Below, piece after piece: positions 1-9,340 of a stretch of 34,374 nucleotides of DNA. The stretch spans positions 1-34,374 of the forward strand of contig JAIMBL010000025.1 in NCBI GenBank assembly GCA_023511615.1, given 5' to 3'. The notes beneath the pieces were generated by a model, which was given only the letters and a program-made list of their open reading frames with translations, was not told the origin of the DNA and made no database searches. Numbering within the stretch: the first letter of the stretch is position 1; each line of letters begins with the position of its first letter. This DNA is from Leptolyngbyaceae cyanobacterium HOT.MB2.61. Lineage in GTDB: Bacteria > Cyanobacteriota > Cyanobacteriia > Leptolyngbyales > Leptolyngbyaceae. The translations under genes and the position numbers were made by a program.

Positions 1-74
1 CCTTGCACTTTAGCAGACTTGATCCCGCTTGAAAACTAGGCACAGTAAACCTTTGCTGCTTTTTTCAGCAAGCC
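1..74 (-). mobile_element. Possible insertion-sequence end abutting the truncated kinase gene
   Basis: On the minus strand the kinase reading frame ends in TAG, and the DNA immediately beyond it begins GGCTTGCTGAAAAAAGCAG, which does not continue a kinase. It contains a short inverted repeat (TTGCTG / CAGCAA around a T-rich loop, about 54-72) and resembles the terminal repeats of several bacterial transposons. No transposase is visible because the window ends here. The call rests on the abrupt loss of kinase homology plus the hairpin end, so it is an inference. Confidence 0.35.
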
Positions 75-3000
75 CTATTTACGGTCGGTTGTGAGTTGGG
101 TTTCGGCCAGCAGTTGGCGGCAAAACGCTGTCAGGTCAATCGGGCTGGGGGTGAAGTTCAGTTTTCCAGCTTCCACTTTGCCAATCAGTAGCACATCCTC
201 CAGAAGTTGAGTCATGTGTTGAACAGCAATGTGAATTTGCTGAAACCGTTCCTGTTTTTCTGTCTGCGACCAATCGTAGTGCTCAAGTAATTCGGTGGCA
301 GATTGAATGGTGGTCAATGGAGTACGAAACTCGTGAGAGATCATGGATACAAAGTGGGACTTGAGTTCATTCAACTCTTTCTCTTTGGTCAGTGCTTTCA
401 AAATCTCTGCTTCGGCTCGTTTGCGATCGCTAATATCTCGGCAGATACATAAGTTCACAGATTGCCCGTCCCAGGTGAGCGGGTTTGAGGTGATTTCCAC
501 ATAGTAGACCGATCCATCTTTGCGACGATGGCAGGTTTCAAAGGTGCCAACACAGGAGTCAGATTGCTCGATTTTCTGTTTAAGTTCCTCCTGGGACCAG
601 TGAACATCGAAGTCTGAAACGTTGAGTCTGGTTACTTCTTCCAGAGAATAGCCAAGCATTCTGGCAAAACTGGTGTTGGCTTCGATAATGTTGCCTGCCT
701 GATCTACAACAACAATTCCATCCGTGGAAGTATCAAAAAGGGTTTTACGCCATAAAACTTCCTGCACTAAGGTCGCTTCGGTTCGTTTGCGATCGCTGAT
801 ATCAGTAATCAGCGCGTAGTATCCACAAACCTGACGTTGAGCATTAATATCGGGCACCAACACTCCAGACACCCAGCGGGACTGTCCTCTCTCATAGGGC
901 AATTCAGCTTCATAGGTTACCGTTTCGCCAGACAGCACGCGCTCAATATACTGTTGAGCGCAACGGTAAGCTGGGGTTCCAATGATCGCCTTAACGGAGC
1001 ATCCCAGGATGTCTTCTTTCTGGTAACCAAACCACTCTCCACAGGTGCGATTGACGAACTGATAGTGCTGAGATGAATCGATATAGGAAATGCAGGCTGG
1101 AATGGAATCAGTGATCAGTTGCAATCGGGCTTCGCTTTGCCGTAAGGCCAGTTCAGCCTGTTTGCGATCGCTGATGTCTTTCATGAAGCAGTAATGTCCG
1201 GTAACCTGCTTCTGCTCGTTATAGATGGCAAGCAAAAAAATCTGCTTATAGAAGAAAGTGCCATCCTTACGCCGTCCCCTGGCTTCAACTTCAGCTTTTC
1301 CAGTGTCTACCATTTGTTGATAAGCCGTTGTCAGTCTATCCAAATCTTCAGGGTGAACGGTGATTTGCCAGGGTTGACCAATCAGTTCTTCAGGAGGGTA
1401 ACCCAGTGTACTCGCGTATGCCAGGTTTACCTTAACATAGCGACCCAGGGCATCCAGTCGCGAAATGCCTTCTACTGCGTTACTCAGGGCAGTGCTTATT
1501 TCCTGTAATTCTTCCTCGGTGCGCTTGCGATTTGTAATATCAGTCGCGACACAGGTCACAACCCAGCAATCTGCCTCTTCATCCCGCTTTGAAATCGATG
1601 TTTCCGATATCCATCGCCAGGAACCATCTTTTTGTCGAAAGCGATATTCAATGGTGATTAAATGTTCAGCATATCTATGATTATTAAAGGCGGGAAAAAT
1701 GATCTCTTCAAAATCATCAGGATGGACACAGGATAGCCATAGTCTATCTTCTTGCATGAACTCTTCAGCGGAATATCCGAAAACTGTCTCGCTGCCATGG
1801 GAATAGAATTCATATTGCAATTGCAGATCGGCAAACAGTCGGAAGCGGACTATGGCAGCTCCAGCATTGTGAAGAATGTCACTGAGTTTAGCCTCTGATG
1901 CTGTGAGGGCCTGCTCCAACTGCTTCCGGGCAGTAATGTCCTGTCCGACAGCCTGAAATTCCACACATTGGCCGCGATCATCAAAAATTGCCCGGTTGCT
2001 CCACCGTTGCCAGCGAACTTCTCCATTTGGCAAAATCACCTGATGCTCCAACCAGCTCACGGGTTTCTCTGGATTTGCGGCGGCGGTGAGCTGGGCTTTG
2101 GTTTCCTTATCCAGCGCCAGCAGGAACATTTTGTAAGAGTGCTTTACCAGTTCTTCCTGGGAAATGCCAAGCAACCGACAGTAAGCTTCGTTGGCAAAGG
2201 TGAGAGTGCCGTCGGGGAGAAAGCGACAAACGAGTTCTGTCTGGTCTTCCACAATGGCCCGATAGCGCCGTTCGCTGCGACGCAAAGCTTCTTCGGTCTG
2301 TTTCCGGGCAGTAATGTCTGAAAACGAGGCGACAACCCCATAGGGAACGGTTTCACCGCTACGAAACAGCGGTTGGGAGTTGACTGAAACCCAGGCCAGA
2401 CCACCATCAGGTTTGTAAATTCCCATGATGACGTTGGAGTAGGGTTTGCCGGTCCGCAGAGTCAGAAGGGCGGGGTGCATTTCTGCTAAAAAGGGGGAGC
2501 CATCCTGGCAGAGGGTGTTCCAGGACAGATCGAAGAAGTTAAGCCCGTTGAGCTGTTCAGCCGATAGTCCTAGGATTCTTTCTGCGCTGGGGTTGCAGGT
2601 ACAGATCCGCCCATCCCCATCCAGCAACACAACGCCTTCCTGCAAGGCAGCAACAACGGTGCGATAGCGGTCTTCACTTTGTTGTAAGGCTTCCTGGACC
2701 TGCTGTTGCTGGAAGCTGGTTTGGGAGAGGTGACGGGGTGCCTGGGAAGGGGATGGGAAGGCTTGAAGGGATGCTGCTCTTTGCCACAGGCTCCAGATTT
2801 CTGGAGAGCCATCATTTTCGTTGTAGAAAATCCTTCCCTTTACCAAAATTGCATGACCATTTTTTGCCAGCAACGTTGCCTCCATTTCCCAATTGGAAGC
2901 ACTGGTTTGGAGTGAAGGGAGAATTTGTTGAATGCGATCGCGGCTGTCTGTCTGCAACAGGTCAAAAAAAGAGAGAGTAGAGACTTCTGCCTGTTGATAG

Positions 3001-3131
3001 CCAAGCACTTTACGCCACGCCTGATTGGCGTAGATTATTTGCCCATCAGGGGCCATGATCTGAATTAAATCGCTGGCATGGTCTAGTAAGCTCCACGGGT
3101 GATCTAGACGATTCGCCATGCAGGTCTCCAT
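75..3131 (-). CDS. Seven-PAS sensor histidine kinase lacking its ATPase domain
   Basis: The 1018-residue protein has no membrane segment. It contains about seven consecutive PAS/PAC units (roughly residues 10-125, 155-280, 290-405, 415-545, 550-670, 675-795 and 800-920), most ending in the DITxRK or DISDRK signature and joined by short coiled-coil linkers. A HisKA dimerisation domain follows with the phosphoacceptor motif SHEFRTPL. The protein then stops about 60 residues past the H-box. The HATPase_c domain (N, G1 and G2 boxes) is absent, so it cannot autophosphorylate as a normal kinase. It was probably a cytoplasmic light, redox or ligand sensor cut short at its 3' end. It could still act as a dominant dimerisation partner, but a pseudogene is more likely. 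The start is the ATG at 3131, and a second ATG lies four codons further in. Confidence 0.85.
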   Translation of the reverse strand: METCMANRLDHPWSLLDHASDLIQIMAPDGQIIYANQAWRKVLGYQQAEVSTLSFFDLLQTDSRDRIQQILPSLQTSASNWEMEATLLAKNGHAILVKGRIFYNENDGSPEIWSLWQRAASLQAFPSPSQAPRHLSQTSFQQQQVQEALQQSEDRYRTVVAALQEGVVLLDGDGRICTCNPSAERILGLSAEQLNGLNFFDLSWNTLCQDGSPFLAEMHPALLTLRTGKPYSNVIMGIYKPDGGLAWVSVNSQPLFRSGETVPYGVVASFSDITARKQTEEALRRSERRYRAIVEDQTELVCRFLPDGTLTFANEAYCRLLGISQEELVKHSYKMFLLALDKETKAQLTAAANPEKPVSWLEHQVILPNGEVRWQRWSNRAIFDDRGQCVEFQAVGQDITARKQLEQALTASEAKLSDILHNAGAAIVRFRLFADLQLQYEFYSHGSETVFGYSAEEFMQEDRLWLSCVHPDDFEEIIFPAFNNHRYAEHLITIEYRFRQKDGSWRWISETSISKRDEEADCWVVTCVATDITNRKRTEEELQEISTALSNAVEGISRLDALGRYVKVNLAYASTLGYPPEELIGQPWQITVHPEDLDRLTTAYQQMVDTGKAEVEARGRRKDGTFFYKQIFLLAIYNEQKQVTGHYCFMKDISDRKQAELALRQSEARLQLITDSIPACISYIDSSQHYQFVNRTCGEWFGYQKEDILGCSVKAIIGTPAYRCAQQYIERVLSGETVTYEAELPYERGQSRWVSGVLVPDINAQRQVCGYYALITDISDRKRTEATLVQEVLWRKTLFDTSTDGIVVVDQAGNIIEANTSFARMLGYSLEEVTRLNVSDFDVHWSQEELKQKIEQSDSCVGTFETCHRRKDGSVYYVEITSNPLTWDGQSVNLCICRDISDRKRAEAEILKALTKEKELNELKSHFVSMISHEFRTPLTTIQSATELLEHYDWSQTEKQERFQQIHIAVQHMTQLLEDVLLIGKVEAGKLNFTPSPIDLTAFCRQLLAETQLTTDRK

Positions 3132-3265
3132 TCGTTAGAAGCAGGATTGGGGCAATCAGGAGCAATGATGGCTATGCACTCCTTATTTCTATCTCCAACA
3201 ATAATAGCCTCTAGCTTCTCTCCACCCGTTTCTCTCCACTAGGAATCATCCTTCCTCTGGCTTCC

Positions 3266-3280
3266 TTCCCTTTAAGGGAA
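3266..3280. promoter_or_regulatory. Perfect 15-bp palindrome upstream of the PAS kinase
   Basis: TTCCC and GGGAA flank TTTAA, about 135 bp before the PAS-kinase start, between it and the Ser/Thr kinase end. On the minus strand a TATAAAAT stretch lies next to it, so it may be an operator beside a -10 element. It could also be chance. Confidence 0.25.
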
Positions 3281-3390
3281 TTTTATAGTTTTTCCAGAGT
3301 TGCTTTTGTTCTTAATTCGTCCTGATGATAAAAGCATAGTTGACGCCACTCTTTCACCCGCAGGCCGAGAGAACCATCGGACTACTCAGG

Positions 3391-4554
3391 TTAATTTAAT
3401 GGCAATTTCAGCCAGGTCGAGAGTTCGTAGGCCAACCAGTCTAGCTCTGGTACTGTCAGGAGCAGGTGGCTCAGTTCATATTTTTCACTACCTGCCCAGA
3501 TAGTTAGCTGAGGCTCGGCATCTCCGGGTGCAATCGCCCGACGGTACTCCAGCTTGTTGATTCTATGTCTGGGAGAAACCTGGGGGCGTCCAGTCTGAAA
3601 GCCCAACCGCTTAGTAGTCATAGAAATCTGCTGGGGGTCAATCTGGAGTTGGGTTTGCCCCAGCAGGGATGGGATCAGAATCTCTAAATTGCGACTATCC
3701 TTTGTTAAGGAAATTTTGCTATTAGCCGGTTTTACAACTGGGTTGGCGGGGTTTGGGGTTTGCCGTCCCTGTTCCAGGATTTGCAGGGCTTCCTGGGCAG
3801 ACTTGGTGCGTTGTTCCAGGTTAGGTTCGGTCATCCGTTCCAACCATTCCGCAAATTCAGGGCTGACCGTGGCAGCGCTGCCAAAATCAATTTTGACGCC
3901 TCGCCGCGGCAGGCTGGAGGGGTGCGTTCCCGTCAGGAGGGCAATCAGGGTTGCACCCAGGCTGTAGAGGTCTGAAGCGGGCACAGCCCGTCCACTGAAC
4001 TGTTCGGGTGGCATATAGCCATAGGTGCCAACGACAGTAAAAGCGCTGGTCTCGTTTGTGTTCTTGAGCGCTTTAACAGAACCAAAATCGACCAGGTATG
4101 CCTGGCGGTTTGCCAGCAGAATGTTACTGGGTTTGATGTCGCGGTGAATAATGGGAGGCTGCCGACTGTGAAGGTAAACCAGAATGTTTAGCAACGCTTT
4201 AGCGAGTTGTTTCGTTTCAGCTTCGGTGAAGAGCCGACCCTGTTGCATGCACTGTTCCAGCGACTTTCCTTCCACATAGGTTTGAATCAATGCCAGCGCT
4301 TTGTCGTTGGGTAACTGATGTTCGAAATAACCGAGATAACGAGGGATAGAGGGGTGGGAAAGTGCCTTGAGAATTTCTACCTCTCGTTCAAACAGTTTTA
4401 GATCGTCCCACTCTAGCTGTTCATCCAGAAACAGGAGCTTGATGACAACCTGTTCCTGGGTTTGAAGGTCACGGGCGAGGAGGGTCCACCGCCCCGTTTG
4501 CTTGCCAAGCTGCCGCTCTACTTCGTAGCGATCGCCCAGTATTTGACCTGACAT
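3391..4554 (-). CDS. Serine/threonine protein kinase (Hanks type)
   Basis: A 387-residue soluble protein. The kinase domain spans roughly residues 9-280: a loose glycine loop (LGKQTG), catalytic Lys39 in VVIKLL, a helix-C Glu in FEREVEIL, the HRDIKPSNILL loop with Asp139, DFG at 156-158, and a GTYGYMPPEQF activation/P+1 segment. A short linker and an approximately 100-residue C-terminal region of unknown fold (TKRLGFQTGRP... to ...STWLKLPLN) follow; this tail has no membrane span. I chose the ATG at 4554 (MSGQILGDRY) because the fold begins there. An upstream in-frame extension of 20 residues to 4614 would run through the candidate promoter. The protein probably phosphorylates cytoplasmic targets; the substrate is unknown. 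The next gene downstream (the PAS kinase) is a separate unit. Confidence 0.9.
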   Translation of the reverse strand: MSGQILGDRYEVERQLGKQTGRWTLLARDLQTQEQVVIKLLFLDEQLEWDDLKLFEREVEILKALSHPSIPRYLGYFEHQLPNDKALALIQTYVEGKSLEQCMQQGRLFTEAETKQLAKALLNILVYLHSRQPPIIHRDIKPSNILLANRQAYLVDFGSVKALKNTNETSAFTVVGTYGYMPPEQFSGRAVPASDLYSLGATLIALLTGTHPSSLPRRGVKIDFGSAATVSPEFAEWLERMTEPNLEQRTKSAQEALQILEQGRQTPNPANPVVKPANSKISLTKDSRNLEILIPSLLGQTQLQIDPQQISMTTKRLGFQTGRPQVSPRHRINKLEYRRAIAPGDAEPQLTIWAGSEKYELSHLLLTVPELDWLAYELSTWLKLPLN

Positions 4555-4568
4555 TGGTTTGTCCCCAG

Positions 4569-4580
4569 TGTATATATACA
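4569..4580. promoter_or_regulatory. 12-bp palindrome TGTATATATACA near the kinase transcription start
   Basis: A perfect palindrome 15 bp upstream of the Ser/Thr kinase ATG, just downstream of the candidate -10 element. It is placed where an operator could block transcription. AT-rich palindromes also arise by chance. Confidence 0.3.
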
Positions 4581-4584
4581 GGTC

Positions 4585-4614
4585 TTTATAACCCTGGTTC
4601 TTTAAGAACAGCAA
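4585..4614 (-). promoter_or_regulatory. Candidate sigma-70 promoter of the Ser/Thr kinase
   Basis: On the minus strand TTGCTG (-35, 4609-4614) and TATAAA (-10, 4585-4590) are separated by 18 bp. The spacer contains a second palindrome, GTTCTTTAAGAAC (4597-4609). The elements lie about 30 bp before the kinase ATG. Confidence 0.45.
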
Positions 4615-4812
4615 CCTTATCTTGACGGAAGCCAGGAACCAGCAGGAGATGAGTGAATGGGGTGACGGGGCGGATAGGGTGATGGGGGAGGTAGAAAATC
4701 TGAGAAATTAGTTAAATTTTATGAATATAGCTTGTTTTGTAATTTTAACTACAGAATTTAATTGCTATATTGTTTTCGGAAGGCAGACAACAGTGTAATC
4801 GGGAGAAACGCC

Positions 4813-5013
4813 ATGTCAACTGAATCGCAAATTCGTGCCCTCGGACTCCGTCACCATCACATGATTAAGAATCGGGAGCAGTGCATGTTGAGCCGGGCTG
4901 CATCTGAAATTGGGATGCCTGCTGAGACTGCTCACTTCTGGAATCACATTCAGGGTAAGCCCCATCCCACTTTGGCAATGAACTATGATCGCTCGAAAGT
5001 CGGTTTAAGCTAA
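4813..5013 (+). CDS. Small conserved-looking protein of unknown function (66 aa)
   Basis: I do not recognise a characterised family. The product is small, soluble and rich in His, Met and Arg (MSTESQIRALGLRHHHMIKN at the N terminus), with one Cys and a predicted helix around SRAASEIGMPAETAHFWNHI. The ATG at 4813 is chosen because GGGAGA lies 7-12 bases upstream; an in-frame extension to 4762 has no such site. The gene stands alone between two minus-strand units and ends 158 bp before a strong hairpin terminator. The His/Met-rich head could bind a metal or nucleic acid, but nothing proves it. Confidence 0.6.
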   Translation: MSTESQIRALGLRHHHMIKNREQCMLSRAASEIGMPAETAHFWNHIQGKPHPTLAMNYDRSKVGLS

Positions 5014-5041
5014 CCGCGATTAAATTCTGCTTTTTATAGTG

Positions 5042-5110
5042 GTAGTCATTGTGGTCAGGATTGGGTGCAGAGGTGGAACCCCGATCTGGGGGCGAAGCCT
5101 CTACTCCCTG
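5042..5110. repeat. Degenerate dispersed repeat (GGTGGAACCCC type), copy A
   Basis: Shares GGTGGAACCCC, then CTGG and a purine-rich GC(G/A)AAGCC stretch, with the segment at 19087-19155. It can fold into two short adjacent hairpins. It looks like a non-coding interspersed repeat and lies between the 66-aa gene and the terminator. Confidence 0.4.
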
Positions 5111-5170
5111 TCTGAGTCCAATGTCTTAACGCAACCTGCATAGAGCCATACAACCCGCTTTGCTACATAA

Positions 5171-5206
5171 AAGCGCTCTGCCACTGGCAGAGCGCTTCAG
5201 TTTTTT
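5171..5206. terminator. Bidirectional intrinsic terminator between the 66-aa gene and infB
   Basis: A perfect 12-bp stem, AAGCGCTCTGCC / GGCAGAGCGCTT, with a 3-nt loop (5171-5197). On the plus strand it is followed by CAGTTTTTT, and on the minus strand by TTATG after the terminal TT. It lies 19 bp beyond the infB stop and can serve both convergent units. Confidence 0.85.
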
Positions 5207-5215
5207 GCCGTTATT

Positions 5216-8200
5216 CTACTTGGTCAGGGTGCGTCGCTTACTGATCATGCGGTAGCACTCGATGATGTCACCCTCTGCCCAATTATTGAAGTTATCCACC
5301 CCAATGCCGCACTCGTAACCCGTGTTCACTTCCCGCACGTCTTCCTTCATCCGCTTCAGTGAATCCAGGTTCCCTTCGAAAATAACCGCTCCGTTGCGGT
5401 GAACGCGAATCTTAGCGTTGCGGACAACTTTGCCCGTCTGAACGTAACAACCTGCTACGGTGCCCCGCCCAACCGGGAAGACTGCCCGGACTTCAGCCTG
5501 CCCCAGGGCTTCCTCCACCAGTTCAGGTTCCAGTAAACCTTCCATTGCTGCCTGAATGTCATCCAGCAGCGTATAGATGATGGTGTATTCACGGACGTCT
5601 ACTCCAGTGCGATCGGCTGCCTGACGGGCACCGGTTGCCAGGGTCGTGTTAAATCCAATGATTACTGCACTACTGGCGGCAGCAAGATCCACATCGGTTT
5701 CGCTGATTTCACCGGGTGCTGCATGCAATACCCGCACCTGGACCTCTTTTTGAGGAAGTTGCTTGAGCGCCGACAGAATAGCTTCTACTGAACCCTGAAC
5801 GTCTGCCTTGAGCACCAGATTCAGTTCTTTCAGTTCGCCTTCCTGGGCACGGGCAGAGATGGTATTGAGGCTGACCGGGCGAGAGGCCATTGCCCGCATC
5901 AAGCGAGATTGGCGCTGCTCTTGCAGCTTAGCCATTGCCACGGCACGAGCATCTTTCTCATCCTGGAAGACTTCAAATTCGTCTCCTGCTGCCGGAACAT
6001 CACTCAGACCCAATACCTCCACCGCAAAGGAAGGATTGGCCTGCTTAACCCGAGCGCCCCGGTCGTCTACCATTGCCCGAACCTTACCAAAGGAGGAACC
6101 TGCTACCAGGATATCTCCAACTCGGAGTGTGCCGTTTTGAATCAGCAAAGTAGCAACGGGTCCCTTCGCCTTATCCAGGTGAGCTTCAATCACGGTTCCC
6201 CTGGCAGGGCGATCGGGATTTGCGTAGAGGTCTTCCACCTCGGCAACCAGGAGGATCATTTCCAGCAGGGTATCCAGGTTCTCGCCCGATAGGGCGCTGA
6301 CGGGAACCATAATCGTGTCGCCGCCCCATTCTTCAGGCACCAGGCCATATTCGGTGAGTTCCTGCTTAACGCGATCAGGCTGGGCCTCTTCCTTGTCAAT
6401 CTTGTTGATGGCAACCACAATGGGAACTTCAGCCGCTTTCGCGTGGCTGATAGCCTCAATCGTTTGGGGCCGTACTCCATCGTCCGCTGCCACAACCAGG
6501 ATTGCAATATCGGTCACTCGCGCGCCCCGTGCCCGCATGGCAGTAAAGGCTTCGTGACCGGGCGTGTCCAGGAAAACGACCTGTTGCACCTGCCCATTGT
6601 GCTCCACATCCACATGGTAAGCACCAATATGCTGGGTAATGCCGCCTGCCTCTCCTTGAGCGACCTTGGTTTTGCGGATGGAGTCCAGCAGGGTGGTTTT
6701 ACCGTGGTCTACGTGCCCCATGATGGTGACAACGGGTGGACGACGCTGGAGATTCTCCAAATCATCTGCATCCAGCATTTCAGTTACTTTACGGGCTTCC
6801 GCTTCTTTCTCACCCGTTTCAACTTCGACCCCCAACTCTTCAGCCACCATAGTGGCTGTTGGGATGTCGAGAGTCTGGGTGACGGTTGCCGCAATCCCTT
6901 TCATGAACAGGGTACGGATGATTTCGGTTTCAGGCACAATCAGTAAGGCTGCCAGTTCCTGCACGGTGAGACTGCCAGTGAGAACAATTTGGGTTGGTTT
7001 TTCCACCTTGATTTCGTCCCGACGTTCCCGGCGATCGCGAGGAGCAGATTGCTTCTTCGCTTTAGGAGCCGCTGCTGGAGGTTTGGCCTGAGGTTGGCGG
7101 GCTGCCTTCGGTTTAGCAGGGCGAACCAGCGATAGACTAACCTGCACGGGAGCATCCTCGTTGCGGTCAAGGATGCTTTCCAGTTCTTCGTCGTCCTCCT
7201 CGTCCAGGTCAGGCTGAGTACGACGCTTACCCTTGGTAGTAACCTTCGCTTTCTCAAATTCCCGCTCTTCTTCTTCTTCCTGCCAGCTTTTGCCCTTTTT
7301 CGATGAACGGGGCAAGGTCGGGCGATGCAACTGAACCTCTTCCGTTTTGGTTGCTACCGCTTTGGTTGCTACCGCTGCAGCCTCGGACACCGTGAGATTG
7401 GGTCGGTTGGCCCGCAATACTGGCTCAGCAACCTCTCCTGTATCTCCTCCAGCACGTGCTACCACTGGCTCTTTCCGTGCTTCATCACCGGAAGGAACAG
7501 GACGAGGACGCTTCAGTTCAACAATGGTTTGAGGGCGAGGCGTTGGACGCTCAACTGGCGGTCTGGTTCCTGACTGATTACTGCCCGTTATGGGACGATT
7601 ACCGCCGGGTCGAGGCGATCGCTCCCGTTCAACCTTCGCTTCTGCATCTGCTGTCGGCGCTTTCTGAGCAGCGAGTTCCGGCTGCGATCGCTTAAGAACA
7701 GGACGATTGGCCGCCACATTGGGTTTAGGAGTGGGGGCACTGGGTCTCGCAGGCGGTCCTGCCAGTTCCGGTGGCGATGCCACTTCTTGCTCAATCGCCT
7801 CTTCTTCGACTTCGACAACTTCGGGCTCAACAGGAGCAGGAGCCAGCACCACTTCTTCCTGAGGTTCAGCCAATGGTGTTGGCAGCTCAACAGGTTCGGT
7901 ATCTACTGGAACACTCGCTACGGATTGAGCAGGACGGCTGGGAGCAACGGGCTTCACTGGACGGGTGATCGGGTGACTGACTTCTGGTTGAGCAGTGTTG
8001 TAGTTAGGTGGAACAGGTGGTTCAGGTGCTTGAGCGGGGCGAGTAACCGGCTGTTTGCGAATCTCCAGGATTTGTTGTCTCTTCTGAATCGGAGCCGAGG
8101 GTTTCGGTCTGGGTTCCGATGCCTGGGAATGGGAGGCATGGCGCGGAGTCGGCTTTGGAGAAGATGGGCGGCTAGGAGCTTGTTTTTGAGCCGCAGCACG

Positions 8201-8344
8201 AATCCGTTCAGCCTCGGAGTCAGTAATCGTACTGCTATGGCTCTTCACTGAGATATTTAGCTGTTCGCAAACTGCTAATAAATCTTTATTATCCAAATTC
8301 AATTCCTTCGATAATTCGTAAATTCTGACTTTGCCGCTGTTCAT
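5216..8344 (-). CDS. infB: Translation initiation factor IF-2
   Basis: A GTPase that delivers initiator tRNA to the 30S subunit and promotes subunit joining. The 1042 residues are arranged as an N-terminal IF2_N helix bundle (1-50, [13 protein letters not shown]), a very long Pro/Ala/Arg/Glu-rich disordered linker (about 55-440), a second IF2_N-like domain ([18 protein letters not shown]), the G domain with GHVDHGKTT near 541, DTPGHEAF near 590 and NKID near 645, then the beta-barrel and C-terminal tRNA-binding domains. The long linker matches the long form of cyanobacterial IF-2. A 15-bp tandem duplication (7346-7375) gives the repeated [10 protein letters not shown] in the linker. It is the last gene of the rimP-nusA-ylxR-infB run, with a 614-nt gap after ylxR and its own candidate promoter. 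Confidence 0.98.
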   Translation of the reverse strand: MNSGKVRIYELSKELNLDNKDLLAVCEQLNISVKSHSSTITDSEAERIRAAAQKQAPSRPSSPKPTPRHASHSQASEPRPKPSAPIQKRQQILEIRKQPVTRPAQAPEPPVPPNYNTAQPEVSHPITRPVKPVAPSRPAQSVASVPVDTEPVELPTPLAEPQEEVVLAPAPVEPEVVEVEEEAIEQEVASPPELAGPPARPSAPTPKPNVAANRPVLKRSQPELAAQKAPTADAEAKVERERSPRPGGNRPITGSNQSGTRPPVERPTPRPQTIVELKRPRPVPSGDEARKEPVVARAGGDTGEVAEPVLRANRPNLTVSEAAAVATKAVATKTEEVQLHRPTLPRSSKKGKSWQEEEEEREFEKAKVTTKGKRRTQPDLDEEDDEELESILDRNEDAPVQVSLSLVRPAKPKAARQPQAKPPAAAPKAKKQSAPRDRRERRDEIKVEKPTQIVLTGSLTVQELAALLIVPETEIIRTLFMKGIAATVTQTLDIPTATMVAEELGVEVETGEKEAEARKVTEMLDADDLENLQRRPPVVTIMGHVDHGKTTLLDSIRKTKVAQGEAGGITQHIGAYHVDVEHNGQVQQVVFLDTPGHEAFTAMRARGARVTDIAILVVAADDGVRPQTIEAISHAKAAEVPIVVAINKIDKEEAQPDRVKQELTEYGLVPEEWGGDTIMVPVSALSGENLDTLLEMILLVAEVEDLYANPDRPARGTVIEAHLDKAKGPVATLLIQNGTLRVGDILVAGSSFGKVRAMVDDRGARVKQANPSFAVEVLGLSDVPAAGDEFEVFQDEKDARAVAMAKLQEQRQSRLMRAMASRPVSLNTISARAQEGELKELNLVLKADVQGSVEAILSALKQLPQKEVQVRVLHAAPGEISETDVDLAAASSAVIIGFNTTLATGARQAADRTGVDVREYTIIYTLLDDIQAAMEGLLEPELVEEALGQAEVRAVFPVGRGTVAGCYVQTGKVVRNAKIRVHRNGAVIFEGNLDSLKRMKEDVREVNTGYECGIGVDNFNNWAEGDIIECYRMISKRRTLTK
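7346..7375. repeat. 15-bp tandem duplication inside infB
   Basis: Two adjacent copies of TTTGGTTGCTACCGC. They keep the frame and duplicate five residues in the disordered linker of IF-2, a region that tolerates length change. Confidence 0.8.
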
Positions 8345-8899
8345 CCACCAATCCCTCGCTACCTATCCAGTTTTTACATAATTGCCTGCTGTCATGACTA
8401 AACTACATTGGACTCGACTCAAACCCGCTCCATATATTGTAAGAGAAGCAAACCTCTGCGATTCCCACAATGGAAGCTGAGATTGTTTGTTCACCTGAAG
8501 CAGACTCAATATTAGATGACTGCTCCTATTTCGTGAACAGTTACCCCCTTCAATTTTGCATAAAATTTCCTACTACTGAGGCTAGTTGCAGTTAAAGGCT
8601 CCACCAGGTTCTTCTTGCAGGGCAGTCAAGTCCTACTTTCGCACTGAATCAACCCTCATCGAAATGACCAACAGCCCTTGCTTGAGATGCACAAGTAAGT
8701 TGTGCAAAACGCCAATGAGTTCGGAAACATCTGGCTGATTCAGCGTAACTAGCTCTCTAGCAATCAAGATATGTAGTTGCCCTCTCTATTTTGAACCCTC
8801 TATCAGTTTACCTAATTTAATTAGATATAAGTCAGCTATTCCGACAGTCAACTCACAATTCTTCGATCGCTTACCCTTCACTTTTAATGGAGCCTCTGT
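8345..8899. other. Long non-coding interval between ylxR and infB
   Basis: No convincing gene is visible on either strand. The interval is more AT-rich than its neighbours and includes the candidate infB promoter at 8824-8851. If that promoter is used, infB would carry an untranslated leader of about 470 nt. No recognised riboswitch or cold-shock element was identified. Confidence 0.5.
8824..8851 (-). promoter_or_regulatory. Candidate internal promoter for infB
   Basis: On the minus strand TTGACT (8846-8851) and TATATC (8824-8829) are separated by 16 bp. It would let infB be transcribed independently of the upstream operon genes. Confidence 0.35.
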
Positions 8900-8979
8900 C
8901 TTGCTCTGATTCATGCTTGCTCTGATTCATGCTTGCTCTGATTCATGCTTGCTCTGATTCATGCTTGCTCTGATTCATG
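8900..8979. repeat. Five perfect tandem copies of a 16-bp unit across the ylxR stop codon
   Basis: The unit CTTGCTCTGATTCATG is repeated five times with no mismatch or spacer. On the minus strand the first-read copy and the start of the next encode the last residues of YlxR (HESEQA) and the stop TGA. Because 16 is not a multiple of three, each further copy is read in a different frame. The absence of spacers rules out CRISPR. Confidence 0.97.
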
Positions 8980-9270
8980 GTCGGCTTTTGGACTCCCTTT
9001 CATTTCTACCAAGTTTTCTCCACCTTTTGCCAAACGCTGCCACAACTCCTGATAGATAGCTTCTGGTACTGGTGTCTTCAAAGCTCTCCCCAACCTGTCT
9101 TTCCGCTGTGCAGACTTCAAACAACTGGCATCAGGACAAAGATAGGCTGATCGCCCTATCCCCTGATCCAGTGCGATCGCTCCGGTTGGATAAACCCTGA
9201 CAATACGCCATAGTTCGCTTTTATGGGCGATCCTGCGACAACTCAAACATCGTCGGTAGTTTGGTTCCAT
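8959..9270 (-). CDS. ylxR: YlxR family RNA-binding protein (DUF448)
   Basis: A 103-residue protein with the YlxR fold: RRCLSCR near the N terminus (Cys8, Cys11), a central WRIVRVYPTGAIALDQ strand pair, and the hallmark GRSAYLCPDASCLKSA, followed by a Lys/Arg-rich helix. The family is encoded between nusA and infB in many bacteria and is thought to bind RNA or modulate RNase P. The 71-bp gap to nusA indicates co-transcription. The last residues (HESEQA) and the stop come from the 16-bp tandem repeat, so the original C terminus has probably been replaced or trimmed by repeat expansion. Confidence 0.93.
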   Translation of the reverse strand: MEPNYRRCLSCRRIAHKSELWRIVRVYPTGAIALDQGIGRSAYLCPDASCLKSAQRKDRLGRALKTPVPEAIYQELWQRLAKGGENLVEMKGSPKADHESEQA

Positions 9271-9340
9271 TCAAAAACACAAAGGCACCTGTTGCCAAAC
9301 CTCGAAGGTGTGCGTAAGCCCTATTATGGTTAACAAGCCA

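Noticed and set aside
6443-6946. Plus-strand ORF of 167 codons opposite infB
   Set aside because: Antisense shadow of the conserved G domain of IF-2; the translation is not protein-like.
8900-8979. CRISPR array
   Set aside because: Units are contiguous 16-mers without spacers and no cas genes are near.
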